Of a DNA stretch of 64,000 nt, positions 7,207-15,435 are shown in pieces. The notes beneath the pieces are model-generated. The model made no database searches. It had not been told where the DNA came from and was given only the letters and a program-made list of their open reading frames with translations. The position numbers and the translations under genes were made by a program. This stretch comes from Bacillota bacterium (lineage in GTDB: Bacteria > Bacillota > Clostridia > Peptostreptococcales > Anaerovoracaceae): NCBI GenBank assembly GCA_017433375.1, contig JAFRHG010000028.1, positions 1 to 64,000 of the forward strand, read 5' to 3'. Position 1 is the stretch's first letter. Each line of letters opens with the position of its first letter.

Positions 7207-8047
7207 GATAACGTACACCTCCTGTCAGACGGCAGACATGAGCTCTGTCTTCAGCTTCCTGCTCCGAATAATACGCGCTTCTCTTGATCAGCTCATCCCA
7301 GTCGACCAGGGAACCGTCGAATTCCGGCCCGTCGACGCAGACGAACTTGTTCTCTCCGCCGACGATGCAGCGGCATCCGCCGCACATGCCCGTTCCGTCG
7401 ATCATGTAGGCGGTCAGGGAGGCGATGGAATGAATGCCGTATTCCTCGGCGATCTTGCAGGTGAACTTCATCATCATCGGCGGACCGACGGCGACGACTT
7501 CATCATACTCGTTGCCTTCCTCGATCAGCGCCTTCAGTTTATCCGTGGTGAAGCCCTTCTCTCCGTAGGAACCGTCGTCCGTAGTGATGAATACCCGGTC
7601 GACGCCTTCCTTGAGTTCCTCCTCCAGGATGACTTCTTTCTTGCTCTTGAATCCGGCGATCATATCCACGTGGATGCCGTGGTCATGCATGCCGCAGGCC
7701 AGAGGATAGGCCAGGGCGTTGCCCGTGCCGCCGCCGACGACGCAGACCTTCTTCAGGCCTTCCATCTCCGTCGGCTTGCCCAGGGGACCGACCACATCCA
7801 GCAGGTAATCCCCTTCTTCCAGCTGATCCATCAGCATGGTGGTTCTGCCCACCGCCGCGTAGATCAGATCGATGGTTCCTTTTTTGGAATCGTGTCCGGC
7901 CATGGTCAGCGGGATCCGCTCTCCGTGCTCATCGGTACGAAGGATGATGAACTGACCGGGCTTGGCTTTTCTCGCTACCAAAGGAGCGTCAATGACCAGC
8001 CATGTCATGGTATCGTTCAGTTTTCTCTTGCTTACGATTTTATACAT
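7199..8047 (-). CDS. nfnA: NfnA / ferredoxin-NADP reductase subunit alpha
   Basis: 282 aa with an N-terminal FAD-binding barrel, a GGGTGNALAYP dinucleotide-binding segment near residue 105, and a C-terminal [2Fe-2S] motif of the PyrK type (CGGCRCIVGG followed by a later cysteine). NfnA binds NAD and, with NfnB, couples NADH and reduced ferredoxin to NADP reduction. An older label for the family is sulfide dehydrogenase subunit beta. ATG 8047 follows AAAGGAG at good spacing and begins MYKIVSKRKL as in the family. It lies 17 bp after the PFOR gene. Confidence 0.88.
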   Translation of the reverse strand: MYKIVSKRKLNDTMTWLVIDAPLVARKAKPGQFIILRTDEHGERIPLTMAGHDSKKGTIDLIYAAVGRTTMLMDQLEEGDYLLDVVGPLGKPTEMEGLKKVCVVGGGTGNALAYPLACGMHDHGIHVDMIAGFKSKKEVILEEELKEGVDRVFITTDDGSYGEKGFTTDKLKALIEEGNEYDEVVAVGPPMMMKFTCKIAEEYGIHSIASLTAYMIDGTGMCGGCRCIVGGENKFVCVDGPEFDGSLVDWDELIKRSAYYSEQEAEDRAHVCRLTGGVRYHD

Positions 8048-8064
8048 TGCTCTCACTCCTTTCC

Positions 8065-11000
8065 TCAGCTGTTTTCAAATTCTTTTTTCTGATGAATCAG
8101 CTTGGAGTATCTGGCCGCGGCAGCTTCCTCCGCTCTCTCGAAGAGCTCCGCCGCGCGCTCCGGCGCCTTCATCTGCAGCGAGTTGTAACGGACCTCACCC
8201 ATCAGGAAGTCTTTGTACTTCTCCGTCGGCGGCGCGCTGTCGATGGACAGCGGATTCTTCTTCTCCAGAACCGCCTGCGGGTTATATCTCATCAGGTTCC
8301 AGTAACCGGCTCTGACCGCCCGCTTCATCTCCAGCATGGCCTTGTTCATACCGGCCTTGACGCCGTGGTTGATGCAGGGCGCGTAGGCGATGATCAGGGA
8401 CGGGCCGTCGTAGGCTTCCGCCTCACGGATGGCCTTCAGGGTCTGGGCCGGGTTGGCGCCCATGGCCACCTGGGCCACGTAGACGTAGCCGTAAGCCATG
8501 GCGATCTGGGCCAGGTTCTTCTTGGTGACCGCCTTGCCGGACGCAGCGAACTGGGCCACCGCGCCGATGGGGGTTGCCTTTGAAGACTGACCGCCGGTGT
8601 TGGAATAGACCTCGGTATCGAAGACCAGGACGTTGACATTCTCACCGGAAGCCAGGACGTGGTCCAGACCGCCGTAGCCGATGTCGTAGGCCCAGCCGTC
8701 ACCGCCGAACATCCAGATGGAAGGCTTGGGCAGCATGTCGGCGTTCTCCACCACATACTTAGCGTCCTTCTTGCCGGACTTCTCGCAGATCTCCTCCAGC
8801 TCCTTGCCGTACTTGTCGGCCAGGGCCGCGTCTTCCATATTATCCAGCCAGTTGTTCGCCGCCTTGGCGAAGACCGGATCCTTGGCCAGATGCTCGACGT
8901 GGTGCTTCATCTCCAGCCTTCTCGTCTTCATGGCGACGGCCATGCCGTAGCCGTATTCGGCGTTGTCCTCAAACAGGGAGTTGGACCATGCCGGGCCCCT
9001 TCCCTCTTCGTTGACCGTGTAGGGAGAGGACGGTGCGGACAGTCCCCAGATGGAGGAGCATCCCGTGGCGTTGGCGATGAACATCCGGTCGCCGAAGAGC
9101 TGGGTGACTAGCTTGGCGTAAGGCGTCTCGCCGCATCCCGGGCAGGCGCCCGAGAACTCGAGGAGCGGCCGGATGAACTGTGATCCGGTGACCGTCTGGT
9201 CGCTCTCCAGCTCCGCCTTTCTGGATACGCCGTTAAACAGCTTGTCGAAGTTGTCCTGGGCGTCGTGCTCCGTCGCCGCAGCGCCGACCATTTCCAGCGC
9301 CTTCTGGCGGGACGGGCAGACCTCTGCGCAGGAGCCGCAGCCCGTGCAGTCCAGAGCGGACACGCCGATGGCGAAGAACTTCTCCGGGTCCGCCTTAAAG
9401 GGAGCCTTCAGTCCGTCGAAGGCCTCCGCCTCTTCCGCGTCCATCACGAAGGGACGGATGACCGCGTGGGGGCAGACGTAGGAGCACCAGTTGCACTGCA
9501 TGCACTTGTTGGGATCCCACTGGGGGATATCCAGGGCGATGCCTCTCTTTTCGAAGGCCGCCGTTCCCGAGGGAACCATGCCGTTGGCCGTATCCACGAA
9601 GACGGATACGGGAACATCGTCGCCGTACATGCCGTTGGTCGGCTTCAGGATCTTGTTGATGTAATCGGTATGGAGCTTATCCCGTCCCTGGGCGACGGTT
9701 CTGGTGATGTCTCCCTTGGCGTTGGCCCAGGATGCGGGGACCTTGACTTCGTGAACGTTGTCGATACCCGCGTCGACCGCCGCGCAGTTCATGTCGACCA
9801 CGTTCTGGCCCTTGGCCCCGTAGGTCTTGCGGATCGCGTCCTTCATGAACAGTCTGGCGGATTCGATGGGCAGGATGTTGGCCAGTTTGAAGAAGGCCGC
9901 CTGCAGCACCGTATTCATTCTCTTGCCCAGTCCCAGCTCTCTGGCGATGTCCTCCGCGTCGCAGACGTAGAGGTGAATGTTGTTCTGGGCGATGTATCTC
10001 TTGACGTTGCCCGGAAGGTGGTCTTCCAGTTCCTCATCGGTCCAGGAGCAGTTCAGCAGGAAGGAGCCGCCGGGTTTGACGTCTTCCACGATGTAGTACT
10101 TACCGATATAGGGCGCCTTGTGGCAGGCCACGAAGTCCGCCTGCTTGACGTAGTAGGTGGAGCGGATGGGCTCGTCACCGAAGCGCAGGTGGGAAATGGT
10201 CACGCCGCCGGACTTCTTGGAGTCGTACTGGAAGTAGGCCTGTACGTATTTCTCCGTGTTGTCGCCGATGATCTTGACGCTGTTCTTGTTGGCGCCGACG
10301 GTTCCGTCGGAGCCCAGTCCCCAGAACTTGCAGGCCACGGTGCTCTTGGGCGCCACGTCCGGGTTCTCGCTTCCCTTCAGGGAAAGGTTGGTCACGTCAT
10401 CGGTGATGGACAGGGTGAACTCCTTCTTCGGGTTTCTCTTTCTCAGGTTCTCATAGACCGCCAGCACGTCGCCCGGCTGGACATCCTTGGAACCCAGTCC
10501 GTATCTGCCGCCGGCCACGAACACGTTCTCAAAGGCCGTCCCCTTCAGGGCCGCCAGCACATCCAGGTACAGGGGCTCACCCAGGGATCCGGGCTCCTTG
10601 GTCCGGTCGAGGACCGCGATCTTGCGGACGGTCTTGGGGATCTCCGCCACGAAGTGCTTCGCGGAGAAGGGCCGGTACAGCCGGACGCTGATGAGGCCGA
10701 CCTTCTTGCCCTTTTCATTATTCAGGTAATCCACAACTTCCTCTGCGCAGTCGCAGACGGAACCCATGGCGATGATGATCTCCTTCGCGTCGGGGGCGCC
10801 GTAGTACTCGTAGGGCTTGTAGGGCTTCTCCCGCTCTACCCGCTCGTTGACCTTGTCCATGCAGCGGATGATGACGTCCACCTGCTCCTCGTAGTTCTTG
10901 TTGCAGGCTTCCCTGTGCTGGAAGAAGGTCTCCGGCTGCTCCGCCGAGCCGGTGGCGTGGGGATGGTTGGGGTTCAGGGCGTTGGCCTTGAATCTCTTGA

Positions 11001-11595
11001 TGGCATCCCAGTCGGCCATTTCCGCCAGGTCGCTGTAGTCCCAGGTGTAGATCTTCTGCTGCTCATGGCTGGTCCGGAACCCGTCGAAGAAGTGGAGCAT
11101 GGGAACCTTGCCTTCGATGGCCGACAGATGGGCCACCGCCGCCAGGTCCATGACCTCCTGGGGGTTACGGGAGCAGAGCATGGCGAAGCCGGTCTGCCGG
11201 CAGGCCATGACGTCGGAGTGGTCGCCGAAGATGTTCAGGGCGTGGGTGGAGATGGTTCTCGCGGACACGTGCAGGACCGTAGGGGATTCCTCCGCCGCGA
11301 TCTTGTACATATTGGGGATCATCAGCAGCAGGCCCTGGGACGCCGTGAAGGTCGTCGTCAGCGCGCCTGCGGAAGTGGAACCGTGCACAGCGCCGGCAGC
11401 GCCGCCTTCGGATTCCATCTCGACTACCTTGACTTCTTCGCCGAAAATATTCTTACGGTTCACGCTCGCCCAGTCATCCACGTTCTCGGCCATGACCGAT
11501 GATGGCGTGATGGGATAGATCGCCGCAACTTCGGAATAAGCGTAGGCAACGTGCGCAGCGGCTGTGTTGCCGTCCATTGTCTTTCTGATTCTCAT
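8065..11595 (-). CDS. nifJ: Pyruvate:ferredoxin (flavodoxin) oxidoreductase
   Basis: 1176-aa single-chain PFOR, normal family length. It oxidises pyruvate and CoA to acetyl-CoA and CO2 and reduces ferredoxin. The N-terminal MDGNTAAAHVAYAYSEVAAI block is the pyruvate-binding domain; two [4Fe-4S] motifs (CMQCNWCSYVCP and CTGCGSCAEVCP) lie near residues 690 and 750; the thiamine-pyrophosphate site is GDGWAYDIGYGG near residue 960 with NTGGQSSK after it; a proximal cluster is supplied by GACPGCGETPY. ATG 11595 is two bases after the stop of the upstream ferredoxin gene, with an AAAGGAAG site. Central enzyme of the redox operon. Confidence 0.97.
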   Translation of the reverse strand: MRIRKTMDGNTAAAHVAYAYSEVAAIYPITPSSVMAENVDDWASVNRKNIFGEEVKVVEMESEGGAAGAVHGSTSAGALTTTFTASQGLLLMIPNMYKIAAEESPTVLHVSARTISTHALNIFGDHSDVMACRQTGFAMLCSRNPQEVMDLAAVAHLSAIEGKVPMLHFFDGFRTSHEQQKIYTWDYSDLAEMADWDAIKRFKANALNPNHPHATGSAEQPETFFQHREACNKNYEEQVDVIIRCMDKVNERVEREKPYKPYEYYGAPDAKEIIIAMGSVCDCAEEVVDYLNNEKGKKVGLISVRLYRPFSAKHFVAEIPKTVRKIAVLDRTKEPGSLGEPLYLDVLAALKGTAFENVFVAGGRYGLGSKDVQPGDVLAVYENLRKRNPKKEFTLSITDDVTNLSLKGSENPDVAPKSTVACKFWGLGSDGTVGANKNSVKIIGDNTEKYVQAYFQYDSKKSGGVTISHLRFGDEPIRSTYYVKQADFVACHKAPYIGKYYIVEDVKPGGSFLLNCSWTDEELEDHLPGNVKRYIAQNNIHLYVCDAEDIARELGLGKRMNTVLQAAFFKLANILPIESARLFMKDAIRKTYGAKGQNVVDMNCAAVDAGIDNVHEVKVPASWANAKGDITRTVAQGRDKLHTDYINKILKPTNGMYGDDVPVSVFVDTANGMVPSGTAAFEKRGIALDIPQWDPNKCMQCNWCSYVCPHAVIRPFVMDAEEAEAFDGLKAPFKADPEKFFAIGVSALDCTGCGSCAEVCPSRQKALEMVGAAATEHDAQDNFDKLFNGVSRKAELESDQTVTGSQFIRPLLEFSGACPGCGETPYAKLVTQLFGDRMFIANATGCSSIWGLSAPSSPYTVNEEGRGPAWSNSLFEDNAEYGYGMAVAMKTRRLEMKHHVEHLAKDPVFAKAANNWLDNMEDAALADKYGKELEEICEKSGKKDAKYVVENADMLPKPSIWMFGGDGWAYDIGYGGLDHVLASGENVNVLVFDTEVYSNTGGQSSKATPIGAVAQFAASGKAVTKKNLAQIAMAYGYVYVAQVAMGANPAQTLKAIREAEAYDGPSLIIAYAPCINHGVKAGMNKAMLEMKRAVRAGYWNLMRYNPQAVLEKKNPLSIDSAPPTEKYKDFLMGEVRYNSLQMKAPERAAELFERAEEAAAARYSKLIHQKKEFENS

Positions 11596-11597
11596 CG

Positions 11598-12902
11598 TTA
11601 CCACTTCCTTTCTTCCTGATCGTCGATCTTGATCGCATCCATCTGGAGGTAATTGTATTCGGGCACGACGCGCTCAGCGATCAGCTTTCTGGAGCAGACG
11701 TAAGTGCAGACTCCGCAGTTGACGCACTTCTCATGGTCGATGAAGGGGTTGCCGTCGATCATGGTGATGGCGCCGGAAGGACAGTTGTCCGCGCAGTCGC
11801 CGCAGCCGATGCAGCCGACGCCGCAGACCTCAAGGCGTCTCTCGGGATCCGCCTTGGATGTACAGGCCGTCTGCTTGACGCCCTTGTAGGGAACCATGAT
11901 GATCTTGTCTCTCGGGCAGGCCCGCATGCAGTCGCCGCAGCCCACGCACTTGTCCGGATCCACCTGTGCCACACCCATCTCGTTGGTGATGGCATCGTAG
12001 CGGCAGACCTTGACGCAGTCGCCCAGGCCGGCGCAGCTGTATTCGCAGATGTCGTTGCCGTCCAGATCCACGGTGGCAACGTCCGCGCAGGTCTCCAGAC
12101 CCATCTTCTTCAGCTTGCGGCTGCCCAGGGCACCGCCCACGCAGCGGACCAGCGCGACCTCTTCCTTGGCCTGGGTCAGGTCATGAAGGGTGTCCACGAT
12201 GATCTTCTTTCTGCACTTCACTGTGCAGGTGACGCAGCCTTCGCAGATGCTGTAATCGATCTTGGCGTACCGGCCGGCCACATTGTTGCCCATAACCATC
12301 TCAATGGCATCCTTGGGGCAGGACATGGCGCAGTCGCCGCAGCCGATGCAGCCGTAGCCGCAGGTGGCCAGGGTCTCCTTCTCATCGGACTTGGATGAGC
12401 AGGGAATGAAGTTGGTCGCCTCTCTGGGGATCATCTCGATGATGCTCTGGACGCATCCGCTCAGGCAGGCCTCGCAGCCGGAGCACTTTTCCCGGTCGAT
12501 GAGGAGCCGGCCGTTTTCCAGCTTCATGGCGTCAAACTTGCACCGTTCGATACAGGTGCCGACGCCCAGGCATCCGTACTTGCATTCTCCCTCCTGCACG
12601 CCGGCCTTCTTGGCCTCGTCGCAGCTCTTGCAGACGACAAAGCGCTCCGGGGCAGCCGCCGTTCCGGCACACCGCACAAAGGCAACCTTATCCTCTACTT
12701 CCACAGGCTCAACGCCCATGATCTCGGCGATCGCCGCGACGGCGCCGCTGTCGCAGGCCGGACAAAGGGCAACTGACCCGCCCTCGGCGATGGCTATCGC
12801 ACAGGCCTGACAGGACGGATGACCGCATCCTCCGAATCCGCCGCAATCGACGCCCGGCAGCAGTGCCAGGATCTGCTTTGCTGATTCATTCATTTTCGTC
12901 AT
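11598..12902 (-). CDS. RnfB-like multi-[4Fe-4S] ferredoxin protein
   Basis: 434 aa. Residues 15-50 form an RnfB-type cluster domain (LPGVDCGGFGGCGHPSC) with three extra residues between its first two cysteines. Eight ferredoxin-type CxxCxxC..C motifs follow, near residues 107, 139, 179, 218, 286, 317, 356 and 387, arranged as four pairs of similar repeats, so up to nine clusters are possible. There is no membrane segment, unlike true RnfB. Position directly ahead of PFOR and NfnAB in one operon suggests a soluble electron wire or ferredoxin store for pyruvate oxidation. ATG 12902 has a GGAGG site. First gene of the operon. Confidence 0.85.
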   Translation of the reverse strand: MTKMNESAKQILALLPGVDCGGFGGCGHPSCQACAIAIAEGGSVALCPACDSGAVAAIAEIMGVEPVEVEDKVAFVRCAGTAAAPERFVVCKSCDEAKKAGVQEGECKYGCLGVGTCIERCKFDAMKLENGRLLIDREKCSGCEACLSGCVQSIIEMIPREATNFIPCSSKSDEKETLATCGYGCIGCGDCAMSCPKDAIEMVMGNNVAGRYAKIDYSICEGCVTCTVKCRKKIIVDTLHDLTQAKEEVALVRCVGGALGSRKLKKMGLETCADVATVDLDGNDICEYSCAGLGDCVKVCRYDAITNEMGVAQVDPDKCVGCGDCMRACPRDKIIMVPYKGVKQTACTSKADPERRLEVCGVGCIGCGDCADNCPSGAITMIDGNPFIDHEKCVNCGVCTYVCSRKLIAERVVPEYNYLQMDAIKIDDQEERKW

Positions 12903-12926
12903 ACTTTTACCTCCATTGGCAACAAC

Positions 12927-12959
12927 GTATTGTAGATACTAGTAAAGTATTTTGTATAC
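12927..12959. promoter_or_regulatory. Paired operator-like dyads of the PFOR operon
   Basis: Two 13-bp inverted repeats of form GTAT-N5-ATAC (12927-12939 and 12947-12959) lie 20 bp apart centre to centre, two helical turns. They fall between the -10 box and the ribosome site, where a bound repressor would block initiation or escape. The regulator is not identified. Confidence 0.55.
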
Positions 12960-12970
12960 ACAACAATTAT

Positions 12971-12998
12971 ATTGTAACACCATCACCTTTTGCGTCAA
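12971..12998 (-). promoter_or_regulatory. Promoter of the PFOR operon
   Basis: Minus-strand TTGACG (12993-12998) and TACAAT (12971-12976) with a 16-bp spacer. A 13-bp palindrome ACAAT-TAT-ATTGT (12963-12975) overlaps the -10 box. Confidence 0.65.
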
Positions 12999-13107
12999 CC
13001 GTTTTCCCGGGAATTTCTTGTTCTTTTTTCCGTCCAAGTTAGTCGCTTCTAACCTGTATTTTTCAACAGTTTCAGGGTGTGCAAAGGCAACGCCCCTCCC
13101 CCCCCCT

Positions 13108-15414
13108 TTAGCGCGACTGGAGAAGGTCCTCTTCGATGAGACGGTCGACCATGTTCTTTCCGCCCATGAGCCAGAGCAGGTCGTCCTTTCGCAGAACGGT
13201 TTCGATATCCGGATTGATGATGGGAAGATCGCCCCGCTCGATGCCGATGATGGTCGCCTTGAACCTGGGCCGGATCCCCGAGTTCTTGATGGATTTGCGG
13301 ACGAAGTCCATGGAACCTTCCACCTTAAGGGGAAGGCAGGACAGCTGGTCGGCTTCGGGGACGTGATAGAAGCTCTGCCCGTAGATGTATTCCTTGAGCC
13401 GGACGTCCCGGCGGTCCGTGTACTCGATGCACTGGTCCTCTTCCAGGAGCATGGTGCAGGCATCGATCTCATCCTGGGTCCCCATCATATGAAGCAGGTC
13501 CCCGGCCAGAACTCTCTCGTCCTTGGTGGGCATGTTGATCACCCTCCCCTCCCGGATGATCCGGATGATGGTCACCCGGAAGGACGGGTTGTCGGCGAAG
13601 TCGAAGATGGTGTCCCGCTCATCGGTGTCGGTCACCCTGAATTCCGCCACGATCAGGGACTCGTTGAGCCAGTGGGCCTGCCCCTTCAGTCCCCTCTCCT
13701 TCTTCTGCCTGGCCAGGGTCTTTTCGGAGAAGTTGGCGATGAAGCGCATCTCCATGTCGATGGTGACGCCCGTGATCCATTCAGAGCGGATGATCAGCAC
13801 GATGGGGATGGCCGCGATGAGCACCAGCAGGGGGAAGGGAATGCGGAACACCTGCCGCAGCACCAGGGCGATGAAACAGGCGGCGATGAGCACCCTCACC
13901 GCCTTCAGGGTGATCAGTGGCAGATGGTTGGCCCGGTGCTTCGTCCAGAGTTTGACGTAGAGGCCGCTGTCCACACCGTGCATGAAGTTGATGAAGGGAA
14001 CCATTACCAGAATCATGATCCCCGCTGTGATTGCCTTTGCCCCAAGGGGCGAGGAAACATAGTTATCCACGAAATCGCCCAGGTACTCCTTGCCCATGTA
14101 GTAGATGACGAACATGAACAGGGAACAGACCAAAGTCCGCACGGCCACCTTCCGGGTGAAGGCATACCAGTCCTCATCCCGGGAATACCTGCTCTGGTCC
14201 GGAGATGTGTTCCGCTTCAGGAAGGCCTGCAGCCGCCTGGGCAGATGCTTCTCCCAGAAGGCCGCCTCCCGGGGAGCAGTCCGGATGAACAGAGGCGTGA
14301 GGAAGGCGGTGATCACCGACACGCAGACGATGATGGGATACAGAAAGTCGCTGATGACGCCCAGGCTCATGCCCAGGGTCGCCACGATAAAGGAAAACTC
14401 ACCGATCTGTACCATGGCGGAGCCGCCCTGAACGGCGGTGCGCAGGGGCTGTCCCGAAAGGAGCATGCCCAGGGTGGCGAAGGCCTTCTGCCCGGCGATG
14501 GTCACAAGGGTCAGGATCAGGATCGGGACGATGTATTTCCCCAGCAGTTCCGGTTGGATCATCATACCCACGGATACGAAAAAGATGGCGCCGAAGAGGT
14601 CCCGGATGGGCTTCACCAGCCCTTCGATCCGCTCGCCCCGCACGGTGCCGGCCAAAATCGAGCCGGCTACGAAGGCGCCCAGGGCCGAGGAAAAGCCGAT
14701 GGCGTTGGCGATGACCACCATGAGGAAGCAGATGCCCAGGGCCAGCACCACCAGCAGCTCATCGGTGAGCAGGTTGGCCACCCGTTTCAGAACCGAAGGG
14801 ATGATGTAGATGCCCAGCAGGAGCCAGATGGCCAGATACACCAGCAGCATGGCCAGCTGCCCGGCCAGATCCGTCCCCGTAACGTCCCTGCTGACGGACA
14901 GGGTGGACAGGATGACGAGCATGAAGATGCCGGCGATGTCCTCGATGACCAGGGCACCCAGCACCATCTGGGCGAAGTCCTTCTCCTTCATGTGGTATTC
15001 TTCGAAGGCCTTCAGGATGATCATGGTGGAGGACATGGACAGCATGCCGCCCAGGAAGATGCAGTCCATCTTCTCCCACCCCATCAGGTGGCCGACGCCC
15101 GTGCCGATAAACAGCATGGCCGTCATGACGGTGATGGCGATGGTGAAGGCGCTGCCGCCCACGGTGGCGATCTTGAGGAAGCTGAACTCCAGGCCCAGGC
15201 CGAACATGAGAAAGATGATGCCGATATCCGCCCAGACGCCGATATCGCCGCTTTCGACCACGGTTGGAATATAATGGAAATTCGGGCTGATCAAAAACCC
15301 CGCGACGATATATCCCAGAACCACCGGCTGCTTCAGCCTCCGGAAGATCAGGGTCACGATGCCGGCAACGATGAGGATCAGGGCAAGGTCGGCAACCAGG
15401 CTGTCGAGATGCAT
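13108..15414 (-). CDS. Kef-type cation:proton antiporter (CPA2) with TrkA-C domains
   Basis: 768-aa membrane protein. Residues 1-390 carry about twelve hydrophobic helices of the Na/H exchanger fold, including the GLGLEFS and ALVIEDIAGI segments that hold CPA2 ion-site acidic residues. After a linker, four more hydrophobic stretches lie at about 440-560, then two C-terminal TrkA-C-like domains (about 600-765) that would bind a regulatory ligand. There is no Rossmann TrkA-N domain. It is the second gene after the TadZ-like gene (21 bp gap). A run of nine C follows the stop codon (13098-13106), then a copy of CAAAGGCAA at 13082-13090. Confidence 0.88.
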   Translation of the reverse strand: MHLDSLVADLALILIVAGIVTLIFRRLKQPVVLGYIVAGFLISPNFHYIPTVVESGDIGVWADIGIIFLMFGLGLEFSFLKIATVGGSAFTIAITVMTAMLFIGTGVGHLMGWEKMDCIFLGGMLSMSSTMIILKAFEEYHMKEKDFAQMVLGALVIEDIAGIFMLVILSTLSVSRDVTGTDLAGQLAMLLVYLAIWLLLGIYIIPSVLKRVANLLTDELLVVLALGICFLMVVIANAIGFSSALGAFVAGSILAGTVRGERIEGLVKPIRDLFGAIFFVSVGMMIQPELLGKYIVPILILTLVTIAGQKAFATLGMLLSGQPLRTAVQGGSAMVQIGEFSFIVATLGMSLGVISDFLYPIIVCVSVITAFLTPLFIRTAPREAAFWEKHLPRRLQAFLKRNTSPDQSRYSRDEDWYAFTRKVAVRTLVCSLFMFVIYYMGKEYLGDFVDNYVSSPLGAKAITAGIMILVMVPFINFMHGVDSGLYVKLWTKHRANHLPLITLKAVRVLIAACFIALVLRQVFRIPFPLLVLIAAIPIVLIIRSEWITGVTIDMEMRFIANFSEKTLARQKKERGLKGQAHWLNESLIVAEFRVTDTDERDTIFDFADNPSFRVTIIRIIREGRVINMPTKDERVLAGDLLHMMGTQDEIDACTMLLEEDQCIEYTDRRDVRLKEYIYGQSFYHVPEADQLSCLPLKVEGSMDFVRKSIKNSGIRPRFKATIIGIERGDLPIINPDIETVLRKDDLLWLMGGKNMVDRLIEEDLLQSR

Positions 15415-15435
15415 CGGAATATCCTTTCTGTGGGG

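Noticed and set aside
13098..13106. Run of nine C as a phase-variable tract
   Set aside because: It lies after the antiporter stop codon, not in a coding frame or promoter spacer, so phase variation is not supported.
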